DNA of 64,000 bases from NCBI GenBank assembly GCA_008973525.1, contig WACJ01000126.1, positions 1,364,001 to 1,428,000 on the forward strand. Reading direction: 5' to 3'. The position numbers were made by a program, and so were the translations under genes. Under the pieces are notes generated by a model. It did no database searches and was not told the origin of the DNA. It saw nothing but the letters and a program-made list of their open reading frames with translations. This DNA is from Stenopsyche tienmushanensis. Taxonomy: Eukaryota; Arthropoda; Insecta; Trichoptera; Stenopsychidae. This document shows positions 33,770 through 44,800 of this stretch, one piece after another (the stretch's first letter is position 1; each line of letters begins with the position of its first letter).

Positions 33770-34307
33770 CACTTGGGTCTATTTTTATGCAGATCTTTTT
33801 TATGCGATTTTGAAGTTATGTGATTTTCAATAATAATAGAACCTATCCCTAATTTTTTCTATAGAGGACATAGCTTTTTTTGTGCGAATGCGCATAAAAA
33901 AAAGCATTGCAGATGAACGAACTAGACGAAATAATAAAAAATTCAGCATTTTCAGTCACTCAGTGGAGAAGGCTTTGATACTTTTTCTCAAAATAATGTC
34001 GATGAATCGCTTGAGGATACTCCCTTGAACGACGATGATATTATTGGTTTGATGTTGTATGACAGCGAAGAAACAGAAGACGATATTTAAGTGGAAAAAA
34101 ATCCTGCCCCCCTTCATTGTAAAAATTATACAAGAAGCTAGTCAATATTTTATGCGATTTTTGGTACATTCTATTGCGATGATTTGAAGTTATGCGGTTT
34201 ATAAAAATAATGGAACCTATCCCTCAATCTTCTATATATAATAGTTCAAATGTTTTTTATGCGACTCCCTGTGGACCGCATCCATCGCATAAAAGCAGAC
34301 CCAAGTG
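33770..34307 (+). mobile_element. Pogo/Tigger-like element, copy 1
   Basis: A 538-bp element with inverted ends CACTTGGGTCTATTTTTATG and, at the right in reverse, CACTTGGGTCTGCTTTTATG. TA stands outside both ends (33,768-33,769 and 34,308-34,309), as expected for Tc1/mariner/pogo elements. AT-rich subterminal blocks (GAAGTTATGYGRTTTT, AACCTATCCCT) recur at both ends. The centre retains a short acidic coding tail. Length and gaps show it is an internal-deletion derivative. Confidence 0.8.
33925..34090 (+). pseudogene. Acidic C-terminal tail of a pogo-like transposase
   Basis: After a frameshift, the plus-strand frame reads GFDTFSQNNVDESLEDTPL and then NDDDIIGLMLYDSEETEDDI before TAA at about 34,090. 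Tigger/pogo (CENP-B/jerky-type) transposases commonly end in such an acidic tail with a D-D-I-I pattern. The catalytic domain is absent. The assignment rests on the tail, the TA target site and the position inside matching inverted ends. Confidence 0.6.
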
Positions 34308-34624
34308 TATATAATTGATTTGTGTGCCTTTCTAATATTAATTATGATTCTACGAAGACCACCGATGATCTAAAAAGACCCCATACTTAATGATTTTCAA
34401 CCGGATACGGACAAATTCCATTATAATTTAGGCGTGTAGGGGTATCTTTGTTTATTTTGTTGTCTCTCTCCGTCTCAGTCTTCCGAACTGAGCTAAGTTA
34501 TCTCTTTCTCTGTCTGTCTCCGAGCTTCAGTGTGCAAGAGTGCTCTTTCTGAATAGTGGAGGGGGTTACGGAGGGTCTCCGATAGTACTCCCGTAGGGGT
34601 TAAACGAGGTAGCGCCAAACGAAG

Positions 34625-35000
34625 TCTTATTGTACAAAAGTTTTATTGTCTTATTATACTTGAACTTGGATCGGTAGGCCCTTAGCCAAAATATATTATA
34701 TATACATAATATACATAGCCCCTTCAGCAGGCAACAATATCCTCAATGCAAGATATCCCAAATCGTCATAATAGGGGACAATTTCAAAGACTAGATCTTC
34801 ATGACTACGTTTATTTTCCATTTCGGATCGGCAGCGGCTACGAGGCGTAGACGGCTCTTTCGAGGGACATCAGACTGAACTCCATCTCGAACTGAATCAC
34901 TCGACTCCTGAATTCGAATCAAAGTCGAATTTGACACTCTGAGGGATGTCATTTCAGCTATCGCATCCACTGTAGAATGTTTCGATTAATCGAGAATCTT
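34625..35000 (+). repeat. Family C repeat, second segment, copy 2
   Basis: Matches 12,545-12,910, beginning shortly after the right TTAA of the family B element: CAGCAGGCAACAATATCCTC, GGATCGGCAGCGGCTACGAG, GCGTAGACGG and GTAGAATGTTTCGATTAAT. Its position after B again links the two families. Confidence 0.5.
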
Positions 35001-35985
35001 CATACGGTCGGAGGCGCGTCGTACCAGATTTTTCCAAGTTTTAAAATTTTGTTTGTTTACAAACAACTAAGAAGCTCTTATAAAATGTTGTATCTAATTT
35101 ATATCCTAGATCTATGCGATTTTAGGCGAAGGGCTGTATTTTTAAATGTCAGATTATAAGCATTAAGGTTGCATCATCTGACACCAATGAACTTCTTATC
35201 AAGAATCATAAATTAGATGTCATCTTTATCATTTTTTAACCATTTATTTTCTTCTGGCTTCTAGCTCAATACACGATTTTACATTTTATGAAAACGGCCG
35301 TGATCATAGAGAAGGAATAAATAACATCATGTCATCATAAAAAAAACTGGAATAAAATATTATTACGATGATTCTAAAAGGATTGATGGTGGCCAATTTT
35401 TATCGGTGCTAAATTTTATCAGTTTCAATTTTAATTTGCCTCGATCCAATCAAAATCGGCTTCGGCGTATTAAAACGCTCCTGATCCGTCTATATCGTTC
35501 TATCTGTGAAGATTTCTATGCAAATTTATTGCAGAAAAACCTTTGTTTGGTATCCATAAACAAGTTTTGTACGTATCTCATGCTAAAAGAAAAACAAGGC
35601 AGAAAAATGGGTGTGCGTGAGCTACAATAGTACTTTTCGCCTATGGATCTTAAAAATTCAAGATCAACCAGTACTCAGATCATGACGTGACATTCGTCGG
35701 AATGGATCTAAAAAAAAAATCAATAAAAATTCTCAGGTCTGATCGAAAATGGCATTTTAGATTGTTCCTATCTGATTTAATAGAGCATTTGAATGACCGG
35801 AATGATTGGATTGGAAATATTTGAAGAACATTTTTCGTACCCATTGGTAGTGCTTTGTCTGGGAATGTCTAGACATTGTTGACATAATTTTAGATATTAA
35901 ATATTCAATAACAAGGAAGTCGATCTTTTGGTTAAAAACGACAAATTTGTATAAATAATAAGAGTTCATGATAAGATAATACGTA
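35001..35985. other. No gene recognised
   Basis: AT-rich. A 137-codon minus frame (35,757-36,170) runs through the TTAA-type end below and so is unlikely to be a gene. Confidence 0.5.
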
Positions 35986-36080
35986 TTAACCCTTAGAGTG
36001 CTAAGATACGATATATCGTCGTTTGTGAATCTAACGAGAACGGCTATTGGCTCATTGATGAGCTTAAAGGCAATCAATCC
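35986..36080 (+). repeat. TTAA-type end with hairpin, copy 2
   Basis: TTAACCCTTAGAGTGCTAAG at 35,986, the palindrome ACGATATATCGT (36,008-36,019), then CGGCTATTGGCTCATTGATG. Same family as 20,754-20,885. No opposite end was found nearby. Confidence 0.6.
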
Positions 36081-36774
36081 CATTATGAATTGCAGTGAAA
36101 GTATTATTAAAAGGCAATCGCAAGACCGATGATTCAATTTTGCTAAGTAGTCGACTCTTCGGGACAACAATTGCTTGTAGCTCTTTGTTTGGCGAGTGCA
36201 ATAGAATCCTTTTAAGGATGTGTTGTAATTACAACGGTGTTAACAACAAAGTACTTCCGAGCATACCAATCGAGATGGTCACTTCAAACCATACTAATTA
36301 ATCAATCAATCCGACAATAAAATAAATGGACAGGCTTTTATGAAGCGATGTGGTCAAAATCACTTTTTTTAATTTGCACATCAATAGGCGGAGCAAATCA
36401 ATCATCTTTTCGCAAATCATCTTGCTTTGACTATAATTTAGCAGTGGATTTATTCGTTTTTTTATACGAAGACGATCAAAAGATTTTCAATAGTTGTTGC
36501 CATTTTATAATATTTTATTAAGAAATATGTCATGTCATTTATAATTAAACTGTGCAAATTTATCAAGAAGAACTCTTAAGGCGAGCATGTTCTCTAAAAG
36601 TTATCCAAAAGTTCTGTAGGACCCAACTTTCCTATCGGTGCTGCCAAATAATTAAAACTCATAACGCTTATTAAAGTTAAAATATCAAATCGAAGAGATA
36701 AAACTCAAAGTTATTCGATCATTAAGCCCATTTAATTTAATTAATTTTATATTAAATTTGATGATATAAACATG
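36081..36774. other. No gene recognised
   Basis: AT-rich, no frames above 68 codons, no shared repeat. Confidence 0.5.
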
Positions 36775-37430
36775 GTATTATGGGGCTCAACAATATCAAC
36801 AGTGTTAAGGTTCATTTATTGATGTACAAGCTTTATTCACGCTGCGCGGACTCCGTATAAATCTACTTATTTGTCAGGACCGTCGCAGTATATATGAAGG
36901 TTGTACATTGATAAATAAACACCGTCGACAGCACACAATATTCAAGTAATCATAAACAATACACTTGCAATCGATTAATTATATCATTCGCACATCATCA
37001 TTGTTTGATAAATTTGGGTTAACGATCTATACAATCGTACGATGTACACAAGATACTCTTTCCATCTCTGTCTATCCCCGAGATCAACGTGTACGAATGT
37101 TCTTTATGAGTCAATGAAATTCGAACATAACATTGTTTCTTACCTCTCTGAAGTGTTAATTTTGTAGCGTAAATGTCAAACGTCCGTGGACAAATTATGC
37201 TTAACTTTTTAATGATGAATTCCGTATATGCGGCGAACGGACTCTAATGATATAAAAAGAGTATTCTTGAGTGCGAATACATCTATGTGGTTTCTTTCTT
37301 AAAGAAACCAGCTTCTTTCTTAAAGAAACGCCATTATAAAGCGCAATAATATCGATAGTGTTAAGGCTCATTTATTGATATACAAGATTTATTCACTCTG
37401 CGCGGTCCTGATATAAAAGTTGATTTGAAA
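36775..37430. repeat. Rearranged family B cluster
   Basis: Four pieces in mixed order and orientation: a reversed left arm at 36,780-36,860, a direct GACCG-to-CACACAATATTC piece at 36,875-36,960, a TTAA-ended right part at 37,016-37,130 (GGGTTAACGATCTATACAAT), the reversed AATGTCAAACGTCCGTGGAC block at 37,166-37,280, and another reversed left arm at 37,330-37,420. The last two repeat the order seen at 11.4-12.0 kb. An AAAGAAACCAGCTTCTTTCT near 37,295-37,325 is a local inverted and direct repeat. Confidence 0.6.
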
Positions 37431-37479
37431 GTAAACATACGAATATAGCATTCCGGGCCAATTTCTCGAGCCCTGCTTG

Positions 37480-37800
37480 GTTTCCGCCCTGCCCCCGCTT
37501 GGTTGCCTTCACCGCTGCGATAGTCCCTGATCGTCGCCTTATTCGGCTGCGGATATCGCACCGGGCGGTCATTAGACGTCCCTTACTTCGATGATGATTC
37601 GATGTCGAAAAGCGGGAATTAAAAAATGGAAAGGGAAGACAATACAAGACTCTAATACATCATGTATTTATCCTATTGATACTGGCGACAATCACAAGAC
37701 ATATAGTGCAAGGCGGAAATCAGTTCATGGATCAAATGTCTGCACAACTTTCAAACTCTATTCTAACTGTACTTTATATTGCTAGCTATAAAACGATCAA
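37480..37800 (+). repeat. Family C repeat, copy 2
   Basis: Matches 12,065-12,420 (GTCGCCTTATTCGGCTGCGG, CCGGGCGGTCATTAGA, TGGAAAGGGAAGACAATACA, AAGGCGGAAATCAGTTCATG, CACAACTTTCAAACTCTATT). It follows reversed family B sequence exactly as the first copy does. Confidence 0.65.
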
Positions 37801-37989
37801 ACTCTAATCGGCTGCATATTTTAGTCCACGCAATAATTATATTAATATAGTATACTGTAATTCTCTAAGCAAGTTCGAGCAATTCAAGCTGAATAACTCC
37901 AATGATGTCCCATTAAGTACAGAAAATACCAAAGTTTGGTGCATTTTGTGTGCAAATATTCGCATAAAAAAAAATATTTCATTTTAAGC

Positions 37990-38140
37990 GCGCTATTCAA
38001 GAGCATTTTCGCACATTGAGTGCGGAGATTAGTGAATCGAAGACAGAGACGGAGAGCGAGTCTTCCATTTCATCATACACTCGTATATGTATTGATGGCA
38101 ATGTCATGCTGTAAAGGTACCCCTACACGTCTAAATGTAT
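37990..38140 (-). repeat. Family B fragment, copy 11
   Basis: Reversed right part: AGAGCATTTTCGCACATTGA, GTGCGGAGATTAGTGAATCG, AGACAGAGACGGAGAGCG, then AAGGTACCCCTACACGTCTA. Confidence 0.7.
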
Positions 38141-38875
38141 AAAATAATACAATATTTGTCATCATATCAAAAGTGATTCTATTTGAAACGCTATTATGAA
38201 AAATATGTGTATGCAATTGTTTGCTGTTGTTTGGAGTTTTTCTTCCGTATTTTTTTAATCGAAAAACGTTCATAAACCCCCATTTCTAATAGATTTGTCA
38301 TGCTAGAATGCCGATATTTTGAGAGGCAATGATTTAAACGCCACAAAAAATTCAAGCAGCAATCATCGTGAGCGTCGCTAAAATTTATCATTCGTCATTG
38401 ATCCTCTCATAAGATTTAACATTTTAGCAACCTTCGATAGTGACCTTAAGAGCCGATGCTCATTGTTCTAGGCGTTCAATTGATCAATATCCTTATTTTG
38501 CGTTTCGTTCAATCTCATGAACAACTGAATTATATAATCGCAACTTGAAACCGTTTTAGAAAAACGCTAAAAACTTGAAAGATGAGAATTTAAAAGCAAC
38601 AATATAGTTCTCTTACCAGTCTTCCATACAACGCAGCTACGAGTGAAAGCATACAATGGAAGCGTTGAGAGTCATTTTTAACCATTATGTGAACGTCTAT
38701 TGAAATTAACTTTTTCTTCGTTCTATTTATGCATGCGATGCATATTTAATCCGGATGCTTTTATATTTCCTATTATTGAAAAACAAACTTATTTTGGATC
38801 TTAGCTCTTCTAGCCGCGCTACACGTGTTCTGAAGCAATAAAACACGCAACTGTACAACTTGCGTGCTAAAATGG
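38141..38875. other. No gene recognised
   Basis: Unique, AT-rich, frames of 65-66 codons only. Confidence 0.5.
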
Positions 38876-39340
38876 TAATATCGCAAAATTCCCGATTTCC
38901 CGACAAATTATTTATTTTCGTCGCTGCAGATGAATATTTTTATACTATAATACGTTGATGTGATTCGTAATTATATTACGGATGAATACAAAAATTATGA
39001 ACCCCGTATCTATTGTATTTCATATCGATATTCCCATTATTAGAGTCGAGGTGTAGTAAATACATCACCGTTAGGGAAAGGTTAATATAACAATTAGAAA
39101 AACATATATGTACAGTAATATGTATACATAGATTAGACAGGCGTTGTCTAAGCTCGCCAATTAGTAGTTACGTCACTGTTTCCAAGCGTCCAGATTTCGG
39201 CGAGAATGTCTCGATTTAGTAGCCTTCAACGTGCTGCTGAAGTGTATAATTTATGTTAGATAAAAATTACAATCCCGAATTTTCATCCCGCGATTCATGA
39301 GCACCTAAAACTGTCCGGGATCCCGGGATTGGATTCGCTA
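38876..39340 (-). mobile_element. Non-autonomous hAT family A, copy 4
   Basis: Reversed copy from CGCAAAATTCCCGATTTCCC to the 5' terminus CCGGGATTGGATTCGCTA at 39,340 (family end TAGGGAATCC, here with one change). The transposase tail is absent; the copy stops inside the 5' body at its inner side. The TAGTAGTTACGTCACTG block and the AGCCTTCAACGTGCTG block are present. Confidence 0.8.
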
Positions 39341-41744
39341 GCTAAGACATATCCGTTATTAATTTTATAATCAGGAATCATGGTCATAATCACAGTATCA
39401 TTGCTTTGTACGACATAAAATGAAAACCGTAATTGTGGGTCAACTGGTGTGTGACTCGTATGAATGGTTCACGGTCGTTCCTTTCAAACACCAAGGATGC
39501 AAATTTCAATTCCAGAGTCTGATATATAAATTCAATAGTTGTTAACAAAGGCTTTATTTAATGCCGATCCTAATCTTGCATGCGAGAAGAATCGTTTTGG
39601 TCCTTCCGTATAATTTCTATTCAAAGCCACATTTAATAGTGGCTTCCTATACGTTAACAGGAAGAGCGATTGAAGCCGGAAACCGAAAGTATAATTGTTT
39701 CGTAATACAATTAGCTGGAAAATTGCATCGCACGCAATCTTACGCGATAAAACTGCATCGAGAGTCTGGGAGATCGATGTATGCAGCAAGCAATGTATGA
39801 AAACTGTCCACGGATTTTGATGCTTCCCTGGAGCAGAATATTTCTTGATGTAATAAGTCAAGGACAGTGTCATCTCGCCGCTTCTGCTAATCTCTCAAAA
39901 AGCCTCCGATACATCATCTCCGACAAAGAAGCCGAGCAATTATTTGTTGTAGGACATATGGTCTTTTGCAAACTGCTCGTCGGAGCCATTGAACTTTGCG
40001 GCAATGAAAACAGTCATCGTTCACCAAGAGCGCTCGGATGACAGCCCGTCCATTGAAATCTCTACCGTAATATATTCTGAGAAGAACGACATCAAACCGG
40101 AGTTGGATCATTAGAGATGAAACCTCATTCGTTCAGTAATTACAGCCGCCGTCTAATAAGCGTTTAACCCTTCGCCACTCATCATTTTTTTCAATGCCAG
40201 AAGAAAATCACCATGCCGCCGTTAGGAAGCCACAATTTGTACAATCTGAATGCACCAAAGGATGACATCACGTCAGCAACGCTACAATCCTTATCGCCAA
40301 CCTTCTTTGTCCTAGATTTACATAGTGAATCGACCTTCGTAATTACTAACAATTGTTTACTCCCGATTACAACCATTACTCATGCAATGACCTATCTAGC
40401 TAGTACGCTACAAATTTATTCGGATCTCATATCAAAATATTTTTTGTCCAATGAGTCAGATTACCACTAGCGTGGTGAAGATTGATTGGTATATTTTTTT
40501 TTTGGCATGTGTGTATTGTCCAACATTATTATACGCTGTCATAAAAATATATTGTTATTGCGTGGGTTTATGTGCACGTAGAGGTGGGGGACAGCCTGGA
40601 GACTGCTTCCCGGTATCTACGCTCCACGCAACATTGGTGTCAGAAGTGGGTATATATGCATTAAAGCATTCAAATTTAAAAAAAACATATTTACTCTGAT
40701 AATGAATTTCGAACGATAAACGCTATTTAAAATGCTTCTATAGGCACAGTTAAGTTCTATTTTTTTTATTTGCTAACCTGATAAAAATACTGTAAAAAGG
40801 AGTCATACTATTCATAATAGTCCATTATAGTAAAATATGGGCAAAACAATAATAAAGCATGTAATCTGATCGTAGTTAGCAACACGATACTTATATTATT
40901 TTGGCGAATAGAATAATTTGTATCTCAAAATGTTAATATATTCAAAATTTATTATTGCAATGGACTACATTCAAGGGCTCAAAGTATTAAAAAAACGCAT
41001 TAATCGTATTGATTCATAATATATACTAAATTTGCGACAATGCGACCGTCAAACTGCCGATAACAACGATCGTTTAAATCCAGCTTTTTTAATAAAATTC
41101 TATCAATACATTGTTTATCTTTGGGTCGAAAAAATTGTATGAAACTAGTTTCGAGCTCTATAAATAATATAATGACTGATGGATGAGGGATTCAGAATGA
41201 CAGTTATAACCATGTCGTATTTTCCAAGACATAGATAGTCTTTTTATATCAACAATATCCGTCAATACTTTCGCGGATCCTCCCGTTTTATCCTCCCCGT
41301 TTCGTCTCCATTTCATCTCGTTGAATTACGAAATTCATAGATATTGCATTTGGTTCGGTATTTTATTTTACCTTCGTCTATTTTCCGAATAAAAAAATAC
41401 AATGTAAATGATTTCGGATTATTCCGGACCGACCCTTTTCTTCCCCTAACAAAAATTGCCTGAAAATGTATATTTATAACCATTTCAATGGTGTCTTTCG
41501 GGGCTATAAATCTGCTACGTGCCTGAATTTTCAGAATTCCAAATATACAATTAACATATTACTGTGAAAAACATATGTGTATTAGATGTTCCCATATGTG
41601 ATGTCGTTTTTTCGATGCACCTCATTCAACATAGTCTTCTTCAGTCAATTGTGCAGCATGGATTTGTTTTGAAGCTCCTCGTGTATCTACCTGTTTGTCA
41701 ACCTGAGACAAAAAAATTGATCCCCCTATTCCCTCTAACGATAA
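39341..41744. other. No gene recognised
   Basis: Mostly unique. 39,540-40,130 is GC-richer and has overlapping frames of 60-113 codons on both strands, none with a motif I know. A TTAACCCTTCGCCACTCATC string at about 40,166 again resembles a TTAA-type end, but without a palindrome. The remainder is AT-rich. Confidence 0.4.
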
Positions 41745-41887
41745 CGGGAGAGACGTGTCCGTCAGGAAAACATCTGCGGAGCTATATGCTTTTTCAATAT
41801 CACCTTAAAAAGAAAGCGACGGAGGCTACGAACAACGCCTGCGAGATTTATGTTGACATATTGAAAATCAGGAAATATCAATTGTAA
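41745..41887 (+). pseudogene. Mariner transposase N-terminal fragment
   Basis: The last 45 codons of a plus-strand frame (ending 41,887) read HLRSYMLFQYHLKKKATEAT, then CEIYVDILKIRKYQ. This matches the first helix-turn-helix at the extreme N-terminus of mariner transposases (H-x-R-x-x-x-L-x-x-F-x-K-G-x-x-A-x-E-A, then C-x-V-Y-G). The similarity ends at the stop, where unrelated DNA begins. Not adjacent to any other mariner piece. Confidence 0.65.
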
Positions 41888-41914
41888 CCAACTTTATATA
41901 TTTTTAATTCACCA

Positions 41915-42005
41915 GGGTCGTAACTAGGGCGTGGCAAAGCAGGCGCCCGCCACGGGCGCAACTGGACTTGGGCGCAAAACGCAGACTACCGACCCGGTCG
42001 AGAGT
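41915..42005. repeat. GC-rich patch, possible hAT-type MITE end
   Basis: CAGGGTCGTAACTAGGGCG opens a sharply GC-rich patch with GGCGCCCGCCACGGGCGC, which can fold. CAGGG-type starts are typical of hAT termini. No inverted partner was found, so the assignment is weak. Confidence 0.3.
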
Positions 42006-42099
42006 TGTGCATGTTTTTTATTTTACTCAACCATTCTACTTTACATGAACCAACACTGATTGACTCTGTCCGTTTTTATAATATGTGCTAAGTTGTCTA

Positions 42100-42245
42100 A
42101 TCTTCTTTTCTTCGTTATCACTATGTTCGTGTATGGCATCCGATCACGAGCCGCTCACTTGTTATATATCAGCGGTCCGAAAAGCGGACCGATTGAGCAT
42201 ACAAACCTTATGGCCACTCCGTCCTCTTTTATTCCGTCACTCCGT
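42100..42245 (+). repeat. Interspersed repeat D, copy 3
   Basis: Matches the first two thirds of the copies at 3.7 and 14.9 kb, ending after CCACTCCGTCCTCTTTTA. The plus frame is open here too (ISGPKSGPIEHTNLMATP). Confidence 0.7.
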
Positions 42246-42479
42246 TCTCTTGTTGCAATGTCACATGCGCTTAATAATTATTTTAAAAGAATCACAGTAA
42301 TAATTTTTTGCAGTTTATTGCTGTGGGCCTCGCGTAGAGCTGAAGGGTTAGGATCCAAAAGCATGATTCGCTTTCTTAGGTGAGCGGAGCTTAACTGCCG
42401 CATTGCGCGCGCATCCTTCCTCTACCCAGCCCCGCGGCTCTGCTTCACTTCACCTGACTGATATGTGCCAACATGGTGC

Positions 42480-42610
42480 ATCCGTAAAACGTCTCACAAA
42501 ACAAATTCCGCACACAAAAAATGGTTGTGCTAATATAAAAACCTTCTTGGATATACGGCCAACAACTCATCTAAGTTTCATCGCAATCAGATGAATGATA
42601 TAGAAATGTA
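42480..42610 (+). repeat. Interspersed repeat H, copy 2
   Basis: Second copy of the repeat at 1670-1840: ACAAAACAAATTC, GTTGTGCTAATATAAAAACC, TTCTTGGATATACGGCCAAC and TTTCATCGCAATCAGATGAA. The CATACA run of the first copy is missing. Confidence 0.5.
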
Positions 42611-44245
42611 TAGTCCCCCAAGCATATCAATAAATTAATTTACAAAAACGAGAAGGCCATAGGAGATTTAAAGAAAAGGTAACAAACGATGTATTATTAG
42701 GCGATAAATTATTTTGTGTATTAATTATCAACAAATAACAACAAAATAAACACTAAAATAAAATGAAAAATTTGTCCGTATCCGGTTAAAAACCATCAAG
42801 TATGAAGTTTTCTTAAATCGTTGGTGGTCTTAGAATCACAATAAATATTATAAAACATCTATGTTTAACTCAATTTAAAATGAGGTCACTAATCAAAAAA
42901 TTGATAACAAAACGACATTACTTATGGAAACATCTAATATTTTAATACTTCAACGATATGCTACTTTTTTGTAGGCCGGCTTTTTTCATATATTTTTCTA
43001 AATTGCGATGTGAACTTTTTCCTGTAATATATTTCACATGTTAACATGAATTCTTTTACGGTTATGACGTGTAGTAATTTAAGGTCAAGTTAGATCTTTA
43101 GATTGCGAAAAAGTTTATATATTACTTTCCATAAATATAAATATGCTTGTATATTTTTCATGTCTGAAAAATACAACATAAGGTCTCATGAAATTGAATT
43201 ATTTTTGCGAGGAAATAACATGTCTTGAATATGAACATTGCTACTGAAGCCTCTTATCCGTCTAAAAATGAGCATTTAGACAGACTCATGATAAGCGTAT
43301 GTAATTAAATAAATCTCGTTCAATTAAAATGTTAATTTCATACGTTCTTTCCTGGATTTAAATTGAAATTTTCCAACCCCCCAAACATTTTGATCGCAAT
43401 TACTAATTATAAATTTAAATTAAATTTCACCCCTTTATTATTTTTTAAGGATGCTGAGAAACTCTACGCTGCCATTTTAATTACACGGTATATTATTGAG
43501 AATATTTAGAAGCCAGAAAAAGTTTGCTGGGTGGCAACTTTGGGGTGGAATTTAGGACCAAAAATTAATATTTTCGATGCTAATTTTTCGTGAATATCGC
43601 TGTATAATCACTGAGCATTTAAAAATCAAGCCATCATTGATTACAATCCAAACGAGTGTATTAAAAGGCTTTGTAGATCCATTATAAGGCGCACAAAAAA
43701 TATACTTATGGGTATTTCCAGGTTTTATAATGATCCCCATGGATAATAGACATTGTAATCAATGAATGAACTGAGTAAAAAATTATTTGAATAAGCAATT
43801 TATCGCTAGATAAGTCAAAAAATCAATTTTAGCACCAATGCTAAATTCATAATACTCGGAATATGTGTGTCATTCATCCCCTGGGTATTTTGAATAAATA
43901 TCGAATGATTGATATGTTGAAACGTGATATTATAATTAATTTAAATATGATGTCCTTCGGGAGATTATGGCACTCCCCGTGTATATTTTGTGTCATCATA
44001 TATTTAAAAACCACGAAATTTGTCAATAATATTGCGTCATTATTGCCACGATACAATCTGTATATGTTTCGTAATTTATGCCCGATTGTTCAGTTGTACA
44101 AGAGTTGTTATAAGCGAATCCTATTTTAAAAAAACCCAAAGGAAGTTAATCTCCATAATAAAGTATAGGACCTCAAGCTGGATAAAAACTATAAGAAATT
44201 TAGCGTAGAAAACAACAACAAAACAATTAAAACTTGTCAAATATC
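42611..44245. other. No gene recognised
   Basis: AT-rich; frames of 60-88 codons on both strands at 43.55-44.2 kb overlap each other and show no motif. Confidence 0.5.
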
Positions 44246-44249
44246 CTAC

Positions 44250-44800
44250 CCAAAAGTAGTGTCTTATTTTTCTACATAGTTCGTTAGAAATACATTTTTC
44301 TCTATTAAATAAGAAGCTGCTTCTTGAACCCGTAACTGAAGAAAGAAGGCGATAAATAGCATCCTCTGTTGCGCAACGCGTTATTGTTCATTTGAGCAGC
44401 CTTAACATCATCTAGTAGCTGGCAGTTGTGGGACTTCTCGTCTTCTTTCTTCTGTAATCAAAAAGTTTCCAAGAAGCAAGAAGGAGGTCAAAATCATACC
44501 AGCTGACATTTTCGTTTTTGGTCGCTATGGGCTGTTTTCGCCTGTTGCTGTCCACTCAGCCAACTGCTAATTTGATTCCGGTGTGATCTATGTTTCATCC
44601 ATTGTCACATAACGCATGAAAAAAACCTTTTTATTGCGCTGAAACAGCTCCAAACAGCGCTCTGAATTATGGACGCGTTGATCGAGTGTGAGGAAACGTG
44701 GTACCCACTTCGAACAGAGCTTTCTCATGGTCAAATTTTGATGCAAAATAGTGAATACACTGCCTTCTGATGTCGGTATCAACTATCCCACGTAACTTCA
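44250..44800 (-). pseudogene. Mariner transposase remnant
   Basis: On the minus strand, 44,782-44,588 is open and reads SEGSVFTILHQNLTMRKLCS, KWVPRFLT, NSERCLELFQRNKK and FFMRYVTMDET, which is the region from the end of the helix-turn-helix to the first aspartate. Beyond it, with stops at the usual tryptophan and elsewhere, come ITPESN, QLAEWTATGENSP and RPKTKMSAG. The far end near 44,255 (NYVEK and a stop) recalls the usual mariner C-terminus, but the middle cannot be followed. The lineage is the one at 59.7-60.0 kb and close to that at 46.3 kb. Confidence 0.88.

Larger units (their letters stand above)
33365..34603 (+). mobile_element. Family B element with both TTAA ends
   Basis: The clearest full-length copy. 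The left end is TTAACCCTTTGATTAATGAG (TTAA at 33,365-33,368). The right end is GTACTCCCGTAGGGGTTAA (TTAA at 34,600-34,603), which in reverse reads TTAACCCCTACGGGAGTAC. The left arm (GGACCGCACGGCATGAG, TAACACTGTCGATAGCACAC) lies at 33,380-33,560. The right arm begins at 34,308 (TATAATTGATTTGTGTGCC) and includes TTTAGGCGTGTAGGGGTATC and a run of CTCCGTCTC-type sequence. A pogo-like element sits between them. TTAA at both ends suggests a piggyBac-type transposon, although the inverted repeat is only about 4-8 bp. No transposase frame is seen. Confidence 0.7.

Noticed and set aside
35757..36170. 137-codon minus-strand open frame
   Set aside because: It reads through the TTAA-type end at 35,986-36,080, which is shared with a non-coding copy at 20.8 kb.
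44250..44500. Continuation of the mariner at 44.5 kb to a complete C-terminus
   Set aside because: Only the last few residues resemble a mariner end; the region between cannot be aligned by eye, so no intact element is claimed.
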